Source: Frankia alni (GTDB taxonomy: Bacteria; Actinomycetota; Actinomycetes; Frankiales; Frankiaceae). Taken from it: a DNA stretch of 36,952 nucleotides. How positions within the stretch are numbered: the stretch's first letter is position 1; each line of letters starts with the position of its first letter. The position numbers and the translations under genes were made by a program. This document shows, piece after piece, positions 31,941-36,952 of the stretch. The stretch lies in the NCBI GenBank assembly GCA_026225295.1, contig JAMFSN010000116.1, positions 96,938 through 133,889 of the forward strand, given 5' to 3'. A model generated the notes under the pieces. That model did no database searches. It was given only the letters and a program-made list of their open reading frames with translations, and was not told the origin of the DNA.

Positions 31941-32528
31941 CTATGGCCCGATCCCGGGCCGGTCGTCGGCGAGCACGGCGTGCAGGTGCAGGTCGTGCCA
32001 GCCATCGCGGTGCAGCCCGGACCCGCGCCGGGTGCCCTCGTAGAGGTACCCGGCGCGGGTGGCGACCCGGCAGGAAGCGGCGTTGGCGACCGAATGGTGA
32101 ACCTCCAGCCGGTGGAACCCGCCGGTCGTGAACATCCAGCGGGACGCGGCCCGCAGCGCCCGGACGGCGACCTGGCCGCCGCGGGCGCCGGGCACGGTCC
32201 AGTACGCCGCCTCCGCGTAGCCGTCGTCGAGGCTGACCATCCTGAAGCCCACCCGGCCGACGAGCTCGCCGGCCCGGGTGACCGCCCACCCGGCACCGGT
32301 CTCGGCCATCCACCGCGCGGCCCAGGACGTCACCCAGTCGCGGGCCTCGGTTTCGGTCATCGAGCGGACGTGCCAGCGCTGGATCTCGGGATCCCGGTAC
32401 GCCTCGACCACCGCCGACGCGTCCGCGAGGCGCCACGGCCGTACGGTCAGCTCATCGACCAGCAGGGTCGGTTGTTCCTGTTTGCGCAGCCGGCCGGCCG
32501 GGACGGCCGGCTCCGTCAGCGCGGGCAC
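31941..32528 (-). CDS. GNAT-family N-acetyltransferase, RimJ/RimL type
   Basis: A 195-aa GNAT protein. LTVRPWRLADASAVVEAY opens the domain, GYAEAAYWTVPGARGGQVAV is the acetyl-CoA loop, and LEVHHSVANAASCRVATRAG is the RimJ/L-type beta4-helix region; GYLYEGTRR follows. GTG 32528 removes 44 unconserved residues of an open upstream frame. It follows the MDR reductase gene by 67 nt on the same strand and may be cotranscribed with it. Confidence 0.85.
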   Translation of the reverse strand: MPALTEPAVPAGRLRKQEQPTLLVDELTVRPWRLADASAVVEAYRDPEIQRWHVRSMTETEARDWVTSWAARWMAETGAGWAVTRAGELVGRVGFRMVSLDDGYAEAAYWTVPGARGGQVAVRALRAASRWMFTTGGFHRLEVHHSVANAASCRVATRAGYLYEGTRRGSGLHRDGWHDLHLHAVLADDRPGIGP

Positions 32529-32595
32529 GCCCCCAGTATGGCGGCGCGGATCGTTCGTCGGCGCCGCGACGAACAAGATTGCCGGCCGACCCGGG

Positions 32596-33555
32596 TCAGG
32601 GCGTGATGACGATGCGTCGCGCCGTGCGGCCGGCGTCGGCCCACGCCCGTTCGACGTCACGCAGGGGAGTGGGCCGCGCGTCGACGTCGAAGGTGCCCTT
32701 GGTGATCTCCTCGGCGAGCCCGGGCAGCTCGGCGACGATCTCGCGGGCGCTGACCGAGCCCTGTCCGCTGCCGACGATCTGGAGGCGGGCGGCCCGCAGC
32801 GCGGCGGACGGGATCGCCGCGGTGGGGCCGGCCACGGAACCGATTTCGATCCAGGTCAGCGGCCGGCCCTCGTCGGCGCGGCCGGTGACGACCGCGGCCA
32901 TCGCGGCGGCGGTGGGTTCGCCCCACAGGTAGTCGATCACGACGTCGACCTCGGCGGCGGCCCGGCCGAGCCGCTCGGCCACGGAACGGGGATCCCCGTC
33001 GAGCGGCACGGTGTCCGTCGCGCCGAGCGCCACCAGCGCGGGCAGCCGGTCGGCCCCCCGCGCGGCGGCGATGATCTGGCCGGCGCCGAACAGCTTCACG
33101 ACCTGGACGGCCATCCGGCCGGCGTTCCCGGTGGCCCCGAGGACCATGACATTCTGCCCGGGTCGGAACACCACCCGTTGACGCAACGCGACCCAGGACG
33201 ACATCGCCGGGTTCATCGCGGCGGCCACCGCAACCGGATCGGTGTCCGCCGGCAGGACAACGCTGCGCCGGGTGTCGATGACGGTCTGCTCGGCCATCGA
33301 GCCCATCGCGGTGTCGGGCAGGACGAAGTAGCGCAACTGTCCGTCGGCATCCCGGCCGACGCCGTCGATGCCCGGCACCAGGGGCAGTTCGTCGGTGCTG
33401 GTGTAGTGCGACCCGTTGGCCTGGGACCGGACCCGCGGATGGAGCCCGGCCGCGACCACGTCGACGACGATCTCGTCCTCGTCATCCGGCTTGGGGACGG
33501 GAAATTCCTCGTAGCGGGGCGCGGCGTCGAACGAGGACACAACAGCGGCTTTCAT
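32596..33555 (-). CDS. MDR-family NADPH:quinone oxidoreductase-like enzyme
   Basis: A 319-aa medium-chain reductase without catalytic-zinc cysteines, so of the quinone/enal reductase kind. VLGATGNAGRMAVQVVKLFGA is the nucleotide-binding segment and AAGLHPRVRSQANG replaces the zinc-site region. ATG 33555 is supported by GGAGG six nt upstream. It is divergent from a MarR regulator, with a 38-bp palindrome beginning 21 bp from this start, so it is probably the main target of that regulator and answers to a reactive or quinone-like compound. Confidence 0.88.
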   Translation of the reverse strand: MKAAVVSSFDAAPRYEEFPVPKPDDEDEIVVDVVAAGLHPRVRSQANGSHYTSTDELPLVPGIDGVGRDADGQLRYFVLPDTAMGSMAEQTVIDTRRSVVLPADTDPVAVAAAMNPAMSSWVALRQRVVFRPGQNVMVLGATGNAGRMAVQVVKLFGAGQIIAAARGADRLPALVALGATDTVPLDGDPRSVAERLGRAAAEVDVVIDYLWGEPTAAAMAAVVTGRADEGRPLTWIEIGSVAGPTAAIPSAALRAARLQIVGSGQGSVSAREIVAELPGLAEEITKGTFDVDARPTPLRDVERAWADAGRTARRIVITP

Positions 33556-33575
33556 CGGAGCCTCCACTCAATCTA

Positions 33576-33613
33576 GTTCGTAGTATCAACTAAAATTAGT
33601 TGGTACTACGAAC
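33576..33613. promoter_or_regulatory. 38-bp near-perfect palindromic operator between MDR reductase and marR-type genes
   Basis: Arms of 18 bp (33576-33593 and 33596-33613) match at 17 of 18 positions around a central AA. Each arm also holds a smaller palindrome, AGT-N4-ACT, centred 16 bp apart (33582-33591 and 33598-33607), so two regulator dimers could bind. It is AT-richer than the genes on both sides and lies exactly where a MarR operator is expected. Confidence 0.88.
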
Positions 33614-33628
33614 CGAGTCAAGTAGGAT
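33600..33628 (+). promoter_or_regulatory. Predicted promoter of the marR-type gene
   Basis: TTGGTA (33600-33605) and TAGGAT (33623-33628) are spaced by 17 nt. The -35 element lies inside the palindrome, so a bound regulator would block it. The start of transcription would fall at about 33635, the GTG itself, which suggests a leaderless mRNA. Confidence 0.5.
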
Positions 33629-33634
33629 CCAGCC

Positions 33635-34087
33635 GTGGTGATCTCAGAACCGGGCGCCCCGACCGGCGCGGACGAGTCGGGCGACCTGGTCGACCTGCTC
33701 GTGCAGTCCGCCTTCATGACCATGGCGGTGCTGAACAAGGTGGGCGCCGACAACGACCTGTCGCTCACCCAGTTGCGGGTCCTGGCGATCCTGCGGGACC
33801 GGCGGCTGCGCATGACCGCGCTGGCCAACTACCTGGGCCTGGAGAAGTCGACCATGAGCGGGCTCGTCGACCGCGCCGCGCGGCGCGGACTGCTGGAACG
33901 AGGCCCCAACGCCGACGACGGCCGGGCCGTGGACGTGTTCCTCAGTCCGGCCGGGGTCGAACTGGCCGACCGTCTCTACGCCCACGTCGGGCGATCGCTG
34001 GCCACGATGACCAGCCAGTTGGCCCCCACCGAGCAACGTCACCTCCGGACGCTGCTGGAACGGATGCTCGGTCCCCCCCGGGCCTGA
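33635..34087 (+). CDS. MarR-family transcriptional regulator
   Basis: A 150-aa winged-helix regulator. LSLTQLRVLAILRDRRLRMT begins the DNA-binding part, LANYLGLEKSTMSGLVDRAA is the recognition helix region and RGPNADDGRAVDVFLSPAG the wing. Flanking helices form the dimer. GTG 33635 or GTG 33638 can start it. It is divergent from the MDR reductase across the 38-bp palindrome and probably represses both genes, as is common in this family. No obvious redox Cys is present, so it likely senses a ligand rather than oxidation. Confidence 0.92.
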   Translation: MVISEPGAPTGADESGDLVDLLVQSAFMTMAVLNKVGADNDLSLTQLRVLAILRDRRLRMTALANYLGLEKSTMSGLVDRAARRGLLERGPNADDGRAVDVFLSPAGVELADRLYAHVGRSLATMTSQLAPTEQRHLRTLLERMLGPPRA

Positions 34088-34190
34088 GCCTCGGTGCCGG
34101 ACCGGCGGGGAGACGAGGCGAGGCCGGGGGAGAACGGTCACCTGGCCGGACGGCCGAACCTCGCCCAGGTGGTCGATGCAATTCCAGCGA

Positions 34191-35018
34191 TCACCTGGTG
34201 AACACGTCGCGCCGGAAGCCTCCTTCGGCGTTGATGGTCTGTCCGGTGATGAGCTGGCTGCCGGGTGCGGCCAACCAGGCGACGATGTCGGCGGTCTCGG
34301 CCGGGGTGGTCCACCGACGGCCCGGGAAAGCAGCGGCAACCCGGCGGCGCAGGTCGGCGTCGGCATAGCCGGTGTCGACCGGTCCGGGGTTCAGGCAGTT
34401 GACGGTGATCCCTCGATCAGCGAGGGCATCGGCGAGGCTAGCGGTGACCTGCTGGACGGCGCCTTTGGTGGCGACGTAGGGGAGTTCATCGGCCATCGGA
34501 CCGAGGTGCTGACCGCTGGTGAACAGCAGGATCCGCCCGCCCGGGCGGGCGTCGTCGTGGTGGGCGGCGTAGGCCTTCGCGAGGAGCAGGGGTGCGCGAG
34601 TATTCACCGCCCAGCTGAGGTCGAGTTCAGCGGCGGTGAGGTCGGGCAGTGTCTGGGAGCTGCTGCGGGCATGGTTGATGACCAGGATGTCGAGGGCGCC
34701 GAACCGGTCGACAGTGTGGCGTACAAGGAGATCCGGAGCGTCGGGAGCGGCCAGGTCGAGCTCGATGTGGTCGAGGGTCGGGCCGGCTCCGCCGAGCCCG
34801 TCGACAGCGGCTGCGGGTCCGCCGGGGTCGGCGCCCCAGGGCTGCTCGACGTCATGCGCGGTCCAGGACTGGAGCATGACGGACGCCCCCTCCGCGAGCA
34901 GGCGCGCGGCGATCGCGTAGCCGATGCCGACGCGGCGACTTGCGCCGGTGACCAGCCCGACGCGTCCGGACAGCCGGCCTTGGTCCCTGCCGGCCACGGG
35001 GTCAGTTCTGGACGTCAT
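34191..35018 (-). CDS. Short-chain dehydrogenase/reductase (FabG-like)
   Basis: A 275-aa SDR. VGLVTGASRRVGIGYAIA is the NAD(P) glycine motif, and DILVINHARSSS carries an NHA variant of the usual NNAG. The catalytic Ser is in LLFTSGQHLG, YVATK gives the Tyr and Lys, and NCLNPGPVDTGY follows. ATG 35018 shares one base with the TGA of the methyltransferase gene (TGATG), so the pair is coupled. Codon use is less GC-extreme than in the genes to the left, hinting at a different origin. Substrate unknown. Confidence 0.88.
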   Translation of the reverse strand: MTSRTDPVAGRDQGRLSGRVGLVTGASRRVGIGYAIAARLLAEGASVMLQSWTAHDVEQPWGADPGGPAAAVDGLGGAGPTLDHIELDLAAPDAPDLLVRHTVDRFGALDILVINHARSSSQTLPDLTAAELDLSWAVNTRAPLLLAKAYAAHHDDARPGGRILLFTSGQHLGPMADELPYVATKGAVQQVTASLADALADRGITVNCLNPGPVDTGYADADLRRRVAAAFPGRRWTTPAETADIVAWLAAPGSQLITGQTINAEGGFRRDVFTR

Positions 35019-35974
35019 CAGGGTGTCCTGCCCCAGGCGACCGCCGTAGCGAACGCGAGATCGAAGAACGTCGGGTCCGCGAGGTGGACCGCGGCCCGGT
35101 CCAAGGTCTCGGCCGACGCCAGACCGAGTTCGAGGATGCGGGAGCGCATGCGGGACAGTGTCAGCGCCCAGCACAGGGCCGAGGCGTTGCCGCCGCCCGT
35201 GACCGGGAGGTGAACGGTGGAGCCGACGTCACGGAACCCCCTGGTCAGGAGCGGTCGAGGGAAACTACGGGCCCAGGTGGAATCAGTGCCGATCGTCGTG
35301 GCGAGAGCTCGCTCGATGCTGATCATCGTGTCCCGAAAGGCTGGATGGGACGACGAAGCGAGGGGAAAGGCGGCGATCGACTCGATGACGATCGTCCCAG
35401 CTGGTCGTAGCCACGTGCTGAGGCAGTCGAGGACGTGCTCGCGTTCCCGCAGGTGCTCGAGGACGAACCGGGCATGGATGAGATCGAACGGGCCGCCGGC
35501 CGGTGGCGGGTCGCAGGTGATGTCGTGCGCCAGAACCGACAGCCGCGGGCCGGCGATGCGGGCCAGCAGGTGAACGTCAATGTCAGTAGCCACGACCTCG
35601 CCCGGACCGGCGCGGTCGGAGCCGGCGACCCGGTCGGCCAACCAGGTGGCGATCGACCCACCGCCGGCGCCGATCTCCAGACAGCGCCATCCGGCCGCGA
35701 CGCCGAGGTCGTCGAACGTGCGGACTGTCGCGGGATCGCAGACGGCCGCCATGGCGGCGAGCCGCGACTCCTCGGTGTCTGAGACACCGCCGAGGAGGCC
35801 GTCGCCATAGCGAGCCCGGTGCGAGTCCTCCACGCCACCCCCGTCGCCTTCGGCGGGGAGGTAGACATCACAGATCAAGATGTCCCGTCTCAGTCTCAGT
35901 CGAGCGCTTTCCCCCGGCCCGGGCGCCGGAACCGGACCGGTGTGCCATTCACCATCCGAGAAGTCAAGCAGCAT
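35018..35974 (-). CDS. Class I SAM-dependent methyltransferase
   Basis: About 318 residues from ATG 35974. WRCLEIGAGGGSIATWLADRV is SAM motif I, VVATDIDVHLL gives the acidic residue of motif II, and FDLIHARFVLEHLRERE is motif IV/post-I. The start is uncertain: homologues usually begin close to the TEESRLAAM segment, so a later TTG in ILICDV is possible, and a GTG at 36016 is also in frame. It is coupled to the SDR gene through TGATG; both may modify one small molecule. Confidence 0.82.
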   Translation of the reverse strand: MLLDFSDGEWHTGPVPAPGPGESARLRLRRDILICDVYLPAEGDGGGVEDSHRARYGDGLLGGVSDTEESRLAAMAAVCDPATVRTFDDLGVAAGWRCLEIGAGGGSIATWLADRVAGSDRAGPGEVVATDIDVHLLARIAGPRLSVLAHDITCDPPPAGGPFDLIHARFVLEHLREREHVLDCLSTWLRPAGTIVIESIAAFPLASSSHPAFRDTMISIERALATTIGTDSTWARSFPRPLLTRGFRDVGSTVHLPVTGGGNASALCWALTLSRMRSRILELGLASAETLDRAAVHLADPTFFDLAFATAVAWGRTP

Positions 35975-36196
35975 GAGCCTGTCGCGTTCCAGGCAGGACT
36001 CGAATTCGACCCGCACTGCCGGACATCCTGCCTGACCAGGGGAGTCATGTCTCAGTCGCAGCGATCCGATTCACATTCACAGTACGAAGAACCATTCCCG
36101 CACCCGTCCGCGGCCGTACCCGCGGTCACGAACGGCCAGCCCGGCCAGTCTCGCCAGTCACCGCGGACACCCGCCGAGAGGCGGTCTGGCTCCATC

Positions 36197-36645
36197 GTGA
36201 GGCAGGACCCGTACGCCGCCACGATGCTTCTGATGGTCGGGCTCCCCGGAGCCGGCAAAACCACCCGGGCCAAAGAGCTCGCCACGGCGAACCGAGCGCT
36301 ACGACTGACCCCGGATCATTGGATGATCCCGCTGTTCGGCGATCCGATGGCCAACGGCAAGCGGTTCGCGCTGGAAGGGCGGCTCATCTCGGTTGCCCTG
36401 CAGGCGCTGCGGCTGGGGACCAGCGTCGTGCTCGACTACGGGCTCTGGGGTCGCGATGAACGGTCGGCGCTGCGGTGGCTGGCTCACTCAACATGAGCGA
36501 GGCCGACGTGGACGCGTGGCGGGCGCAGTTCCAGGTGCCTGACGCCGCCGAACTCGACAGTGGTGAGATCCCCAGCCCGCCGACGGGGTGGCCGGGCTGG
36601 CCGGAGTGGGCAGCAGACCACTGGCCCTCGTGCACCGACAGCTAA
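36197..36645 (+). pseudogene. P-loop ATP-binding protein (kinase-like), broken by an internal deletion and frameshift
   Basis: The first frame reads TMLLMVGLPGAGKTTRAKEL (Walker A), LTPDHWMIPLFGDP, LEGRLISVALQALRLGTSVV and GLWGRDERSALRWLAHS, then stops at 36494-36496. The family's C-terminal part continues at once in another frame, 36493-36645: MSEADVDAWRAQFQVPDAAE and GWPGWPEWAADHWPS. From memory of intact relatives, the missing middle is roughly 35-40 codons containing a VYLPV-type strand and an Arg-rich lid. So a short deletion with a frame change inactivated the gene. GTG 36197 is a guess at the start; ATG 36224 is an alternative. Confidence 0.75.
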
Positions 36646-36687
36646 TCCGGCTGTCCTGCCCAGCAGCGTCAGGCGAACCTCCCACCT

Positions 36688-36715
36688 ACTTGACATAATG
36701 TAGCTTATCGGCGAC
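36688..36715. other. Xer/dif-like 28-bp sequence
   Basis: ACTTGACATAA, TGTAGC, TTATCGGCGAC: an 11-6-11 layout with ATAA and TTAT facing a 6-bp centre, as in XerC/XerD core sites. It is a short AT-rich island in a 193-bp non-coding gap between the broken ATP-binding gene and the RibD_C-like gene. A plain promoter is the main alternative: TTGACA is at 36690-36695, but no good -10 follows at 17 nt. Confidence 0.35.
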
Positions 36716-36838
36716 TAGGGGAGAGGGGGCTGCCCTTCCAGCCAGCCGACCGGGACTCGAATTCGAGGCCAGCTCGGAACACAGCGCCACGAGATCCTTG
36801 GGCGGCTTTAAGCCCTGCGCCGATCCGACGTCGGGCGC

Positions 36839-36952
36839 TCAGCGCTTGGTCTCGTACCTGGTCAGGACCACGCCGTCGGGAAACGCCCGGGTCTCCACCA
36901 GGTTCAGGTTCACCCAGTTGTCCAGGGCCGTAAAGAACGGCGTGCCGCGACC
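36839..36952 (-). CDS. RibD_C/dihydrofolate reductase-like protein, C-terminal end (cut by window edge)
   Basis: Only the last 37 codons are in the window; the stop is TGA at 36839-36841. They read GRGTPFFTALDNWVNLNLVE and then TRAFPDGVVLTRYETKR, which is the typical end of actinobacterial DHFR/RibD_C-fold reductases (GxGxPLF followed by two strands). The rest of the gene lies to the right. Confidence 0.75.
   Translation of the reverse strand, partial: GRGTPFFTALDNWVNLNLVETRAFPDGVVLTRYETKR

Noticed and set aside
36197-36645. Zeta-type toxin
   Set aside because: Walker A alone suggested it, but the C-terminal WPGWPEWAA region belongs to another ATP-binding family and no antitoxin gene is adjacent.
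36750-36775. tRNA T-arm-like TTCGAGTCCCGG on the minus strand
   Set aside because: The matching 5' half of the T stem and the anticodon and D arms are absent; not a tRNA, and too weak to call a remnant.

Overview
The window comes from a chromosome with very high GC content and strongly GC-biased third codon positions. Gene content points to Actinomycetota: a WhiB-family Fe-S regulator, a DevR/DevS (DosR/DosS)-like two-component pair, a mycothiol-type maleylpyruvate isomerase-fold protein, a small HGxxPAAW-like membrane protein, and many GTG starts with 4-nt stop/start overlaps. I cannot fix the genus; no rRNA, tRNA, CRISPR array or intact mobile element was found.

Layout. 1-2945 (minus): the N-terminal part of a LuxR-type ATPase regulator, an unrecognised 105-aa protein and a HAD phosphatase-like protein. 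3165-7293 (plus): a three-gene cassette of a soluble FtsK/SpoIIIE (EccC-like) ATPase, a four-helix membrane protein and an 87-aa helical protein; this is the best candidate for an undescribed system. 7488-11720: a trehalose-6-phosphate synthase, a K+ channel with an RCK domain on each side of the pore, a small membrane protein and a SixA-like phosphatase. 11954-12420 (minus): whiB preceded by a tightly coupled upstream ORF. 12900-14119 (minus): a cysteine dioxygenase-rhodanese pair behind a short leader peptide that ends in Cys-stop, with alternative RNA pairings that look like an attenuator. 14276-18045: devS-like kinase convergent with an MFS-devR pair. 18131-22113: rhomboid protease, bioA and a membrane diguanylate cyclase.

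22077-26396 (minus) is a compact unit of an AMP-forming CoA ligase, an acyltransferase-3 membrane protein, a stand-alone methenyl-tetrahydrofolate cyclohydrolase (FTCD_C/FchA type) and a FolD whose cyclohydrolase lysine is replaced by isoleucine. The last two appear to split the usual bifunctional FolD activity between them. Divergent from it, 26625-28527 (plus) carries a phosphosulfolactate synthase (ComA)-like gene, a VOC protein and an MDMPI-fold protein.

28607-36952 is a mixed accessory region: a second VOC protein, a CNB-thioredoxin-fold-TrxR-like flavoprotein without the redox CxxC, two GNAT acetyltransferases, an MDR reductase divergent from its probable MarR regulator across a 38-bp palindrome, an SDR-methyltransferase pair, an ATP-binding gene broken by an internal deletion, a Xer/dif-like 28-bp sequence, and the end of a RibD_C/DHFR-like gene. 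Long ORFs antisense to nearly every gene are GC-bias shadows and were left out.
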